A DNA stretch of 64,000 nucleotides, from the NCBI GenBank assembly GCA_943787185.1, contig CALSLL010000006.1, positions 217,084 through 281,083 on the forward strand, read 5' to 3'. This document shows positions 36,055 to 45,006 of this stretch, one piece after another (position 1 is the stretch's first letter; each line of letters opens with the position of its first letter). The translations under genes were made by a program, and so were the position numbers. The DNA comes from UBA10349 sp003485905. Its GTDB lineage: Bacteria > Pseudomonadota > Gammaproteobacteria > Arenicellales > Arenicellaceae. The notes below the pieces were generated by a model. The model saw only the letters and a list, made by a program, of their open reading frames with translations. It made no database searches and was not told the origin of the DNA.

Positions 36055-37944
36055 TTAAGCCGCTTTAGCGATCCTGCGCTTTTTTAGGTGAACTAATAAG
36101 ATTGAAATCGACGCTGGGGTAACTCCTGATATTCTAGACGCCTGTCCGATTGTTGCCGGCCGACAATCCGTTAATTTTTGCTTAACTTCGTTCGACAAGC
36201 CATTTACCTTCTGGTAATCAATATCTTCCGGCAAAGTCGTCTCTTCATGTTTCCGTCTTTTTTCTATTTCTACTTTTTGACGATCAATGTATCCATGATA
36301 TCGAGCTTGAATATCTAACTGTTCAGCAACCATCAAATCATCGACTGGTGGGCCAAAACCATCCAAGCTAGTTAAAAGGCTGTACTCAACTTCAGGACGG
36401 CGCAATAACTCCAATGCGTTCACTTCTCGGCTAATTGTTTTAGTCGTTGCGTTGGAATACTGTGCTGCCGCTGTTGTCTTTGGGTGTAAAAAAAGTGTCG
36501 ATAACCGCACCCTTTCCTTCTCAATCGCTTCTCTCTTGTTACTAAACGCCCTCCATCGCCGTTCATCGATCAAACCTAAATCGTGGGCTTTCTCGGTCAA
36601 CCTTAAATCAGCATTATCTTCTCGTAACAATAATCGATACTCCGCGCGAGACGTAAACATTCGATAGGGCTCAAGGGTGCCCGCGCTAGTCAAATCATCT
36701 ACTAGCACCCCTATGTAAGCTTGATCCCTCTGCGGATACCAGCCAGGTTTATCCTGCTCCCGCAATCCTGCATTTAGCCCGGCCAAAAGTCCTTGCCCGG
36801 CCGCTTCCTCATATCCTGTGGTGCCATTAATTTGACCAGCAAAAAATAATCCCTCAATAAACTTCGTTTCAAGTGTCGGCTTTAAATCTCGCGGATCCAT
36901 AAAGTCGTACTCAATAGCATATCCAGGACGAATGATTTGCGCCGATTCGAAACCCGCAATGCTGCGAATAAAGGCTTCTTGGATATCATATGGTAAAGAT
37001 GTAGATATTCCATTTGGATAAACCTCAACTGTATCTAATCCCTCAGGCTCAACAAAAATCTGGTGTGATTGACGATCTGCAAAGCGAACCACTTTATCTT
37101 CTATTGAAGGGCAATAGCGCGGACCCACTCCATCGATTGCTCCAGAGTACATAGGAGAACGACTAAGCCCGCTTCGAATAATCTCATGCGTTTCTTCGTT
37201 GGTATAGGTTATATGACAATCTACTTGTCGCGGGTGTTGCTCAGCTGAGCCCAAGAACGAATACACCGGTGTTGGTTGGTCGCCGGGCTGACACTCCATA
37301 ACATCATAATTAAGCGTCCTTCCATCAAGCCTTGCTGGTGTGCCCGTTTTTAATCTGCCTACCCGGAAGGGTAGTTCTCTAATACGTTTCGATAAAGCAT
37401 TTGCGGGAGCATCGCCTGCCCGCCCACCTTGATAATTCTGTTCCCCAATATGAATGACACCACCGAGAAAGGTTCCTGTGGTTAGCACAACGCTATTAGC
37501 GTAAAAACGCAGTCCCATTTGAGTAACAACACCAACAACCCGCTCATTTTCAACAATCAAGTCATCAACAGATTGTTGAAACAGCTCAAGGTTTGGTTGG
37601 TTCTCTACAATTCTACGTATTGCCGCTTTATACAAGGTTCGGTCAGCCTGAGCTCGGGTAGCTCTCACGGCAGGGCCCTTACTTGCATTCAGTATCCGAA
37701 ACTGTATGCCGGCATGATCTATCGCTTCAGCCATGGCACCACCCATAGCGTCAACCTCTTTAACAATATGGCCTTTGCCAATACCGCCTATTGCAGGATT
37801 ACATGACATCTGCCCAATTGTTTCTATATTGTGCGTGAGCAACAGGGTTCGCACACCCATTCGAGCTGCCGCGAGTGACGCTTCCGTGCCAGCATGCCCA
37901 CCGCCGACAACAATAACGCCAAATTGTTGATTCGTTGATGTCAT
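36055..37944 (-). CDS. mnmG: tRNA uridine-34 5-carboxymethylaminomethyl synthesis protein MnmG
   Basis: A 629-residue FAD protein (GidA) that with MnmE installs the cmnm5 group on wobble U34 of several tRNAs. The FAD-binding motif is VVGGGHAGTEAS (GGGHAG at 14-19); the signatures QMSCNPAIGGIGKGH, GLKTGTPAR (here RLKTGTPARLDGR) and GPRYCPSIEDK are intact, and the C-terminal helical domain ends AQRY-like ISGVTPASISILLVHLKKR. It is separated from its usual neighbours mnmE and rsmG by several kilobases of other genes. Confidence 0.97.
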   Translation of the reverse strand: MTSTNQQFGVIVVGGGHAGTEASLAAARMGVRTLLLTHNIETIGQMSCNPAIGGIGKGHIVKEVDAMGGAMAEAIDHAGIQFRILNASKGPAVRATRAQADRTLYKAAIRRIVENQPNLELFQQSVDDLIVENERVVGVVTQMGLRFYANSVVLTTGTFLGGVIHIGEQNYQGGRAGDAPANALSKRIRELPFRVGRLKTGTPARLDGRTLNYDVMECQPGDQPTPVYSFLGSAEQHPRQVDCHITYTNEETHEIIRSGLSRSPMYSGAIDGVGPRYCPSIEDKVVRFADRQSHQIFVEPEGLDTVEVYPNGISTSLPYDIQEAFIRSIAGFESAQIIRPGYAIEYDFMDPRDLKPTLETKFIEGLFFAGQINGTTGYEEAAGQGLLAGLNAGLREQDKPGWYPQRDQAYIGVLVDDLTSAGTLEPYRMFTSRAEYRLLLREDNADLRLTEKAHDLGLIDERRWRAFSNKREAIEKERVRLSTLFLHPKTTAAAQYSNATTKTISREVNALELLRRPEVEYSLLTSLDGFGPPVDDLMVAEQLDIQARYHGYIDRQKVEIEKRRKHEETTLPEDIDYQKVNGLSNEVKQKLTDCRPATIGQASRISGVTPASISILLVHLKKRRIAKAA

Positions 37945-38108
37945 TTAATTACTCGGTTTTCCGTTTGTTTTTAGCCGGGCGGCGTATTCTATTGTTTTTT
38001 ATAGTAAAAGGGAATTTTGCTTGTCTTAGAACTGTTTACACTTTTTAAGAAACCTCGTAAGGTTAGACGCACATCTTCGCCACCGCTCTCGATAGAAAAA
38101 GACCTAAT

Positions 38109-39773
38109 ATGCCGAACCCATGGCAATCCATAATTAGCTGGCGTGACCAACTAATTGCCCATAAACCATCCAGCGGTCCACTCGTTGAAAATTTTGATGG
38201 CGTTCGTGCTGTTGCAGCAATTATGGTCTTTCTACAGCACCTACAAACCGTACCAAATGTGGTCTTCGGCCCAGCTGGCGTTTGGTTATTTTTTACCCTA
38301 AGCGGGTATCTCTTATACTTAGTTTTTCTTCGAATCAAACAACCACTGCCTACCGGGAATACGCTTATTGCCTATCTTGTTCGGCGGTTCTTTCGAATTG
38401 TGCCTTTGTTTGTAGTTGTTCTACTCGTTATGAGCATGTACTGGACTCAACCCTGGGGTGACATCAATCCCCTATGGATGAAGCTTCATCTTCTAGGCCT
38501 TATGGGAGACCATCATTTATGGACGATTAAAGTAGAGCTTATTTTTTACCTTTTATTGCCTTTTCTTATTTTGGGCTTAGCTCCACTAACAACTTCAAAG
38601 CAACGATTAATAGCATTGCTAGCTTTAGCGTTTCCCGTATGGTGGTACTTTGAACGTCAGATGATTATGGTGCTGCATGGCGGAATGCCATACTTCACAC
38701 CGTTTATATTAGGCATGGCGGCGGTACACATTCAGCCTATGATTAGCCCAAGCGTCGGTAGATTACTGGTTTTACTTGGATTAATTGGTATTCTCGGTTT
38801 TGGTTTAAACATTAGTTTAGCAGAGCAGTATCGTCATTTTATTGGGTTCACTGATTGGATGGCGATGTGGGCAATGGGCCATTTTGTTTATCCTGCATGT
38901 ATGCTACTGGTTCTGGGTGTCGCTAGTTTTAAATCTCGCTTTTGGGGAAATGCCTGGTTGCGATTGCTTGGCGTTGTGGGATATGGATTTTACTTGTGGC
39001 ACCCTGTCGTTATTAACTACGTCCGTAGATTTGATTTACCTGTGTGGCAGTACAACACGTTGTGTTTTATTGCGTCATTTGGCTTGGCGGTTCTGGGGTA
39101 CTTACTAATCGAACGGCCGGGCATTCGTTTAGGGAAATATTTGGCAAAACAGATTTCGAGCCACGAGAAGTCACGCTTATTTGGCCCAAGCGCCTTTGTC
39201 TTCCTCTTTCTAGGCGCTTTTCTAGTTCTACGAACTATCCACCCTTTAGAGTACCAAATTTCGATACAGGCTGAAATTTACGCTGACAAACCAGTCATTA
39301 CTCAATTCTTCACCACTGATACAAGTGGTTTTGATGAAAAAAATTCCAAGTTTTATCGCATCGAGGGAGGCCGCTGGGAAGCAAGGACTTTTATTCTCCC
39401 TGAGTTTCGTATTAATAAGTTGCGATTTGATCCTGGTGACTCGCCAGGGGTATATCGAATACGAAACCTAAACATTGAATATCCATGGATTACCGGACCA
39501 CTTGCTCTTGATGTCTCTAAATTTGTCGCCCTAAATGGCATATCAGAGCTAACTGTAGAAAATGAAGAGCTAATTATTCGTACCGATGTTAATGAAAGTG
39601 ATCCGATTCTTATTTATGAAGGCGACCTATTTCAACCTCTACTACGACCATGGTCTATGGCAATAGTTTCTGTTTTTCTCGTCTGGCTTCTACTGTTTGG
39701 CTTTGCGGTCGGGCTTGATACATTATCCAGCCGATTGAATAGTAGACTTAATGGTCAGGCATTACTTACCTAA
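38109..39773 (+). CDS. acyltransferase-3 family membrane protein
   Basis: A 554-residue protein. The first 360 residues have about ten membrane helices with the acyltransferase-3 signature: FDGVRAVAAIMVFLQHL (catalytic-type His), GPAGVWLFFTLSGYLLY, FRIVPLFVVV and the helix pair ending YGFYLWHPVVINYVRRF. A C-terminal extension of about 150 residues (from EYQISIQAEIYADKP) is predicted to lie outside as a beta-rich domain, followed by a last membrane helix. The family O-acetylates sugars or lipids using cytosolic acyl-CoA. The substrate and the role of the extension are unknown. It sits alone between mnmG and the peroxiredoxin gene. Confidence 0.85.
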   Translation: MPNPWQSIISWRDQLIAHKPSSGPLVENFDGVRAVAAIMVFLQHLQTVPNVVFGPAGVWLFFTLSGYLLYLVFLRIKQPLPTGNTLIAYLVRRFFRIVPLFVVVLLVMSMYWTQPWGDINPLWMKLHLLGLMGDHHLWTIKVELIFYLLLPFLILGLAPLTTSKQRLIALLALAFPVWWYFERQMIMVLHGGMPYFTPFILGMAAVHIQPMISPSVGRLLVLLGLIGILGFGLNISLAEQYRHFIGFTDWMAMWAMGHFVYPACMLLVLGVASFKSRFWGNAWLRLLGVVGYGFYLWHPVVINYVRRFDLPVWQYNTLCFIASFGLAVLGYLLIERPGIRLGKYLAKQISSHEKSRLFGPSAFVFLFLGAFLVLRTIHPLEYQISIQAEIYADKPVITQFFTTDTSGFDEKNSKFYRIEGGRWEARTFILPEFRINKLRFDPGDSPGVYRIRNLNIEYPWITGPLALDVSKFVALNGISELTVENEELIIRTDVNESDPILIYEGDLFQPLLRPWSMAIVSVFLVWLLLFGFAVGLDTLSSRLNSRLNGQALLT

Positions 39774-39856
39774 AAGATCAATAATTAGTGAATACCAATT
39801 TCGCATAAAGAAAAGGTTTTCAGATAGAATAGGCCTTCACAACTAGGAGAATTATT

Positions 39857-40381
39857 ATGTTGAATCGATTTCTCGCAATCGCATTAATCACCACGCTACT
39901 TCCTGTATCTGTATTTGGTTTAGAGGTTGGTGATGTTGCTCCCAATTTCACCTTGCAAGCTACGGATGGAAAGACTTATACGTTGGGTGACTTTAAAGGG
40001 CAAAAAGCTGTTGTTATTGCATGGTTCCCAAAAGCTTACACAAGAGGATGTACTATTGAATGCAAATCACTGGCAGAGAATGGGCATTTAATTCGTAAAT
40101 TTGATGCCGCATACTTTATGGCAAGCGTGGATCCCTTAGAAGAAAATACTGGTTTTGCTGAAGAAAATAAAGCAGATTTTCCCCTACTAAGTGATCCAGA
40201 AAAAATTGTCGCTTCAGCCTACGACGTATTAAACGATCGTGGCGTAGCATCGCGACACACCATATATATTGATACAGACGGACGAATTGCTGCAATAGAT
40301 TCTGATATTAATCCAGCAACATCTGCTGAAGATATTTCCGTCAAACTGGGTGAGTTGGGTGTAACCATGGCCGCAAATTAG
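39857..40381 (+). CDS. secreted peroxiredoxin (AhpC/TSA, Bcp-like)
   Basis: A 174-residue thioredoxin-fold peroxidase. The N-terminal 21 residues are a signal peptide (MLNRFLAIALITTLLPVSVFG), so it should work in the periplasm. The peroxidatic motif is PKAYTRGC with Cys65, and Cys69 four residues later (CTIEC) may be the resolving partner, as in some BCP-type enzymes. A strong AGGAG precedes the ATG. Family members reduce peroxides with thiols. Confidence 0.88.
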   Translation: MLNRFLAIALITTLLPVSVFGLEVGDVAPNFTLQATDGKTYTLGDFKGQKAVVIAWFPKAYTRGCTIECKSLAENGHLIRKFDAAYFMASVDPLEENTGFAEENKADFPLLSDPEKIVASAYDVLNDRGVASRHTIYIDTDGRIAAIDSDINPATSAEDISVKLGELGVTMAAN

Positions 40382-40431
40382 GCCATTGGTTTACGTACCC
40401 GTGAAAACAGCTTTGGATTCAAGCTTCCTTG

Positions 40432-40956
40432 CTACTCTCGCATAGCTGCTAAAGCCTCTACAAAACCCAACGGAGAGAAAGGCACGTCAACAGTTTCACC
40501 AGACAGGGTAGCAAACGTTACGCTGCCTGATTCAACAGCCGCTATTCTTTGTATTGCTTCGTCACCGAGAAGTTGATTCACATAACATCCCCCTTGAGTG
40601 CAATGGCTATAGCCCATTATGTTGACGTTATCAGCGGCATCTCCTAACTGCATCTTAACGCCGTCAGCCAAGGCAACGCCTAATGGAAGAGCGATACTCA
40701 TCACGGGCTCTTCTCGATCGGGAACGCTGGCAATATTTACCTGCATTAGCAATTCTCCACTTTCCTCCAGCTGTACCAATTGAACCATAAAACAGTCTTG
40801 ATCTGCGCCCCCCGCCTGCTGACATCGCAATGTCCAATCCTGATATGTAGTTTCTCTTATTTGCGGGGTGTTTTCTGTCTGTTCTTGCGCTAAAGCCGCT
40901 GTGGTGGCAACACTTAATAAATAAACAGTAACGATATTTAAAAAAAGGTTTTTCAT
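40432..40956 (-). CDS. invasion-associated locus B (IalB) family protein
   Basis: A 174-residue secreted protein with a signal peptide (MKNLFLNIVTVYLLSVATTAALA) and an IalB-like domain: DWTLRCQQAGGADQDCFMVQ, then VPDREEPVMSIALPLGVALADGVKMQLGD and YSHCTQGGCYVNQLL with paired cysteines. The ATG at 40956 follows GAGAGAA at a normal distance and is preferred to the GTG at 40968. The function is unknown despite the family name; many free-living bacteria have it. It converges with the peroxiredoxin gene and lies 27 bases downstream of mnmE. Confidence 0.82.
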   Translation of the reverse strand: MKNLFLNIVTVYLLSVATTAALAQEQTENTPQIRETTYQDWTLRCQQAGGADQDCFMVQLVQLEESGELLMQVNIASVPDREEPVMSIALPLGVALADGVKMQLGDAADNVNIMGYSHCTQGGCYVNQLLGDEAIQRIAAVESGSVTFATLSGETVDVPFSPLGFVEALAAMRE

Positions 40957-40995
40957 TATTTCTCTCACATAACTAATTTTTTCTGCTTATCCCGA

Positions 40996-42321
40996 CTATT
41001 TACCAATACAAAAATTAGAAAATATCTCACCAAGCAGGGTGTCCGCTGTCATTTTACCGGTTATTTCACCTAAAGTATCATGGGCTAAACGTAGTTCTTC
41101 AGCTAATAATTCTCCAGCACCCGAAGCCAATAGCTCGTGCTCACCGCGCTCAACGGCAGCCAAAGAGGTATTCAGTAAATTAATATGTCTTTTTCGAGCA
41201 CTAAATGCGCTCTCTGGCCCCAATGAAAAACCAATTACTTCCTTTATTTGATGAATTAATTCAGGAATACCTTGACCTGTTTTTGAAGAAACCCAAACAC
41301 CAAACCCACTTACTGGTTCTGTCGAGGGAACTAAATCTGCTTTGGTGTTAACCCTAATGATATTGGTTGTTTCTACAGCACCGGCAAGAACACTGCTAGT
41401 GTTTTCAATCGTACAATCTCGAAGCTCAAGCACCAAATCCGCCGACTTAGATGCTTCTCGAGCTCGATCAATTCCTATTTTCTCAACCGCATCCTCACTG
41501 TCTCGCATACCCGCAGTATCTAACAAATGAACTAGAAGCCCATTAAGATTTATTGATTTAGCTATAATGTCTCTAGTCGTCCCAGGAACTTCTGTAACAA
41601 TCGCTGCTTCAGAGCCAACAAGCGCATTAAACAGGCTCGATTTGCCAACATTCGGTTCTCCAATTAGAGCAATCTGTACACCTTGTTGCAAAAGCTCACC
41701 AGTAGTAGCGCTTTTAACTGTTTGTTTTAATTGTTCTTTAATATCTTTAAGCCGAGCCTTAATACCTGTGCTCGCCAGAAAATCTATTTCTTCTTCAGGA
41801 AAATCAATCGCGGCTTCTATATACACTCTGAAATTAATTAACTCTTGTTCTAGGTTGCGAACATGATTAGAAAATTCTCCTTTAATTGATTGCACTGCAC
41901 CACGTGCCGCTTGTTCTGTTGCGCTGTTAATTAGATCTGCGATAGCCTCCGCTTGAGTCAGGTCTATACGATCATTTAAAAATGCACGTTGACTAAACTC
42001 CCCTGGCTCTGCCTGACGTGCGCCTGCCGCCAGGCAAGCGTTTAGCAGCATTGCCATAGGTACTGGGCCACCATGCCCCTGAAGCTCTATAACGTCTTCA
42101 CCAGTAAATGATGATGGTGCAGAAAAGCAAAGGACTAGCCCTTGATCAATTTCGTTTCCACTTGCGTCTTGAAAACGTCGGTAGCTAAACTCTCCTGTAT
42201 TAGGTATCTTCCCGGCAACCATTTTGCCAATTGCGTGAGCTTTCGCCCCAGATAATCTAAGAACACCAACCCCACCAACACCCGTCGGCGTAGATATTGC
42301 TGCAATGGTATCGGCAATCAC
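40996..42321 (-). CDS. mnmE: tRNA modification GTPase MnmE
   Basis: A 441-residue GTPase partner of MnmG in wobble-uridine modification. The N-terminal domain begins DTIAAISTPTGVGGVGVLRLSG; the inserted G domain has G1 GEPNVGKSS, the G2 loop TEVPGTTRD, G3 DTAGMRDSED and G4 NTKAD; the C-terminus ends FCIGK, the conserved formyl-THF-related cysteine motif. The start is GTG at 42321. It is the last gene of the rpmH-rnpA-yidD-yidC-mnmE operon. Confidence 0.96.
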   Translation of the reverse strand: MIADTIAAISTPTGVGGVGVLRLSGAKAHAIGKMVAGKIPNTGEFSYRRFQDASGNEIDQGLVLCFSAPSSFTGEDVIELQGHGGPVPMAMLLNACLAAGARQAEPGEFSQRAFLNDRIDLTQAEAIADLINSATEQAARGAVQSIKGEFSNHVRNLEQELINFRVYIEAAIDFPEEEIDFLASTGIKARLKDIKEQLKQTVKSATTGELLQQGVQIALIGEPNVGKSSLFNALVGSEAAIVTEVPGTTRDIIAKSINLNGLLVHLLDTAGMRDSEDAVEKIGIDRAREASKSADLVLELRDCTIENTSSVLAGAVETTNIIRVNTKADLVPSTEPVSGFGVWVSSKTGQGIPELIHQIKEVIGFSLGPESAFSARKRHINLLNTSLAAVERGEHELLASGAGELLAEELRLAHDTLGEITGKMTADTLLGEIFSNFCIGK

Positions 42322-42344
42322 TCGTGCTCACACCTTTCTTACAA

Positions 42345-44057
42345 TTAAACCGCGCCCGCCCGCTTATTGATTAACCACTGCTGGGCAATAGATAGACAAT
42401 TATTTACAACCCAATAGAGAACCAACCCTTGAGGAAAGCTTAGGAATAAAAAAGTTAACACTAGCGGCATAAACATCATTACCTTTTGCTGCATCGGATC
42501 CATCGGCGCTGGATTTAGTTTCTGCTGAAAGAACATAGATGCTCCCATTAAAACAGGCAAAACATAATATGGGTCTGGTGAAGAAAGATCATTCCACCAT
42601 AGAGCGAAACTCGCTTGCCTAAGCTCAACGCTTTCTAACAGAACCCAATACAAAGCAATAAAGACTGGGATTTGAATCAAAATTGGCAAACAGCCCCCAG
42701 CGGGATTAACTTTTTCCTCCTTGTATAGTTCCATCATAGCAACTTGAAACTTTTGCTTATCATCAGCATATCGTTCTTTTAGTGTTGCCATTCTAGGCTG
42801 TAATCTTTTCATCGCTGCCATCGATTTATAACTTGCAGCAGACAGTGGATAGAACACCGCCTTTATTAAAAGCGTAAGAAAAATTATTGCCCAACCCCAA
42901 TTTCCAATAAGACGATAGATGTTTTCGAGCAGCCAAAACAAAGGGCTTGCCACGACTGTAAGCCAACCATAATCAACCGTTAAATTTAGCCCCTCATGGC
43001 CCAGGTTCGTCTCAACGGCTCGCAAACGATACTGTTCTTTCGGTCCAGCATACAATGCGGTTGAAATTGTTCTTGTTTGCCCGGAAGCAATTGTTGTGGC
43101 TTCTAATGATTTATATCCAATACTGTATATAGGCCTGAAACCGTTATTCGAAACTGTCGAATATAGTTCTTTTTCTCGCTTTCGTTCTGGTAACCAAGCC
43201 GCAACAAAGTAATGCTCTATCATTGCTGCCCAACCGTTAGGTGTTTGAACAATGAGGTTTTCATCCTCCATATCACCAAAATCTACTTTTTGATATTTCT
43301 CATCATCCGTATAAATTACTGCCCCAAGATAGCTAGGTAATCGACCAAAACCACTTCCACTGTTTTCTGACGGCTCTGTTCTGCTTAACTGCGCATAGGG
43401 ATACACACTAATTTGATTTATTGAATCATTTGAGACTACATAGTTAACGTCAATAACATAACTATCTCGATGAAAAATGAACTCCTTAATATACTTAACT
43501 CCGTTTTCGTCTATCCACGTTAATGGCACGCGCAGTGTGTTTTCAGTTAGTACATAAGACTCACGATTTGATGTAAATAACGTATGGTGATTTGGAAAAG
43601 TTCCGTCACGTCCAATCAATCCTCCTCGAGCAATAAAGAGATCTAACGATTGCGTCGTATTTGATGTTTTTAGCAACTTAAACCCAATACCAGGTTGCTC
43701 AATCGTTTCTGGTTCTTCTTTTAATTCCAGAAAGACTATAGTACCGCCGGTCGTATCAATCTTTGCATAAACAAGATCCGTCGTTATATCAATAATGTTT
43801 TCTGCTACCGTAATCGGCTCAACAGATAAGTCAGCTCCCTCTAATTGCGCCGGCGATGGTACCTGGTATTCGTTGTTATTTATATATTCAGATACTTCTG
43901 GAATATCTTCGATTGTTGGTTGTTCATCAATTTCTGAATTTTGTGTGATGGTTTGATTATCAAGCACGTAATTTTGTTGAAACACTTGCCAGCGTTGATA
44001 CAGAACAAAAGACAGTGCAACTAACACTACTATAAGAATATTTCTTTGGATTTCCAT
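42345..44057 (-). CDS. yidC: membrane protein insertase YidC
   Basis: A 570-residue insertase of the gram-negative type. The first helix is NILIVVLVALSFVLYQRW, then a large periplasmic beta-supersandwich domain (about residues 60-350), then five membrane helices with the conserved KRLQPRMATLKERYADDKQKFQVAMMELYKEEKVNPAGGCLPILIQIPVFIALY. It inserts and folds membrane proteins alone or with SecYEG. It lies 17 bases from yidD and 23 from mnmE. Confidence 0.96.
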   Translation of the reverse strand: MEIQRNILIVVLVALSFVLYQRWQVFQQNYVLDNQTITQNSEIDEQPTIEDIPEVSEYINNNEYQVPSPAQLEGADLSVEPITVAENIIDITTDLVYAKIDTTGGTIVFLELKEEPETIEQPGIGFKLLKTSNTTQSLDLFIARGGLIGRDGTFPNHHTLFTSNRESYVLTENTLRVPLTWIDENGVKYIKEFIFHRDSYVIDVNYVVSNDSINQISVYPYAQLSRTEPSENSGSGFGRLPSYLGAVIYTDDEKYQKVDFGDMEDENLIVQTPNGWAAMIEHYFVAAWLPERKREKELYSTVSNNGFRPIYSIGYKSLEATTIASGQTRTISTALYAGPKEQYRLRAVETNLGHEGLNLTVDYGWLTVVASPLFWLLENIYRLIGNWGWAIIFLTLLIKAVFYPLSAASYKSMAAMKRLQPRMATLKERYADDKQKFQVAMMELYKEEKVNPAGGCLPILIQIPVFIALYWVLLESVELRQASFALWWNDLSSPDPYYVLPVLMGASMFFQQKLNPAPMDPMQQKVMMFMPLVLTFLFLSFPQGLVLYWVVNNCLSIAQQWLINKRAGAV

Positions 44058-44074
44058 GTTTTGTCTGTCTTCTA

Positions 44075-44323
44075 CTATTTAGGGTCTACTCTTTTGGGAA
44101 CGGGGTCTGAACCAAAGCGTGCGAATGGGTGGCAACGAATAATCCGGTTTATTGTTAAATACAATCCTTTAAATACGCCATGAAGTTTAAAGCAGGCGAT
44201 TGAATATTCAGTACAACTTGGGGTATATCGACAATTACAACCTAGCCATGGGCTTACCAGAAATTTATAGCTTTTTAATAGCGCAACAATTAACGCTACC
44301 GCAATTTTTGACAACGTTTCCAC
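44075..44323 (-). CDS. yidD: membrane protein insertion efficiency factor YidD
   Basis: An 82-residue protein with an amphipathic N-terminus and the family core YKFLVSPWLGCNCRYTPSCTEYSIACFKLHGVFKGLYLTINRIIRCHPFA, including the three conserved cysteines. It helps YidC-dependent insertion. The gene overlaps rnpA by 28 bases, as is usual. Confidence 0.93.
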   Translation of the reverse strand: METLSKIAVALIVALLKSYKFLVSPWLGCNCRYTPSCTEYSIACFKLHGVFKGLYLTINRIIRCHPFARFGSDPVPKRVDPK

Positions 44324-44616
44324 AATATTTTTAGGTCTTGCCTTAATTCCTCTGGCTGTGCCATTACACTCTCGCGTTTTGGTAGAACGATTATATCTAT
44401 ATTGATATTGATATTGATCTCATGATTACAGCGAAAGCTTTCACGAACATGTCTCTTTAACATGTTACGAGTAACGGCCAATTTAGAAATTTTTTTTGAA
44501 ACAGCTAATCCTAAACGTGAAGCACCAAGCTCATTTGCTTTAAAGCACGCTTTAAAATATTTACTGTTAGCCCACAGCCGATGGTCAAACACCTTTTTAT
44601 AGTGATCAGCATTCAA
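44296..44616 (-). CDS. rnpA: ribonuclease P protein component
   Basis: The protein subunit of RNase P, which matures tRNA 5' ends. The RNR motif and its surroundings are LGLAVSKKISKLAVTRNMLKRHVRESFR. With the TTG start at 44616 the product is 106 residues and lacks the usual first strand. The frame is open further upstream, and the family-like N-terminus NNTFQSKRRLLNADHYKKVFD would start at an ATA codon (44649-44647), giving about 117 residues; there is no ATG or GTG in that stretch. A hexanucleotide repeat (three ATTGAT units on the + strand, 44401-44418) encodes alternating Ile-Asn in EINININID. Confidence 0.9.
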   Translation of the reverse strand: MNADHYKKVFDHRLWANSKYFKACFKANELGASRLGLAVSKKISKLAVTRNMLKRHVRESFRCNHEINININIDIIVLPKRESVMAQPEELRQDLKILWKRCQKLR

Positions 44617-44702
44617 CAGCCTTCGTTTACTTTGAAACGTGTTATTTATAAGAAAACCGCTTTCACTATTTAGATAATAAGTAGATACACTATCAATATT
44701 AC

Positions 44703-44837
44703 TTATACACTAAGACGTCGACGACCTTTTGCTCGACGAGCATTAATAACTGCTCGACCACCTCGCGTAGACATACGCGCGCGGAAGCCATGTGTTCTTT
44801 TTCGTTTTAAATTACTTGGTTGAAAAGTACGTTTCAT
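44703..44837 (-). CDS. rpmH: 50S ribosomal protein L34
   Basis: A 44-residue ribosomal protein: MKRTFQPSNLKRKRTHGF, RARMSTRGGRAVINARR, ending AKGRRRLSV. It is the first gene of the rpmH-rnpA-yidD-yidC-mnmE operon and diverges from dnaA. The sequence is the canonical full length. Confidence 0.98.
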   Translation of the reverse strand: MKRTFQPSNLKRKRTHGFRARMSTRGGRAVINARRAKGRRRLSV

Positions 44838-44903
44838 GTCACTTACACTCTTTCGTGCGTTCGGTTCGACCAATTAAAACTATGGTCGAAAAAATGGCGC
44901 GTA

Positions 44904-44932
44904 AAAGTACGTTTTTTAACACTTTTAGTCAA
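44904..44932 (-). promoter_or_regulatory. promoter of rpmH operon
   Basis: On the minus strand, TTGACT (44932-44927), a 17-base spacer and TACTTT (44909-44904). Transcription would start near 44897, about 60 bases before rpmH. The -10 is imperfect. Confidence 0.5.
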
Positions 44933-45006
44933 TAACAATCAGGGTTTATTTCAAATCATTATTGGTTGTTAAACAACTTATAAAATAGTTCTCGTAGGGG
45001 ATTTCA

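Noticed and set aside
44838..45006. Possible origin upstream of dnaA, as in some relatives
   Set aside because: No DnaA box close to TTATCCACA was found here; the dnaA-dnaN gap has two perfect ones.
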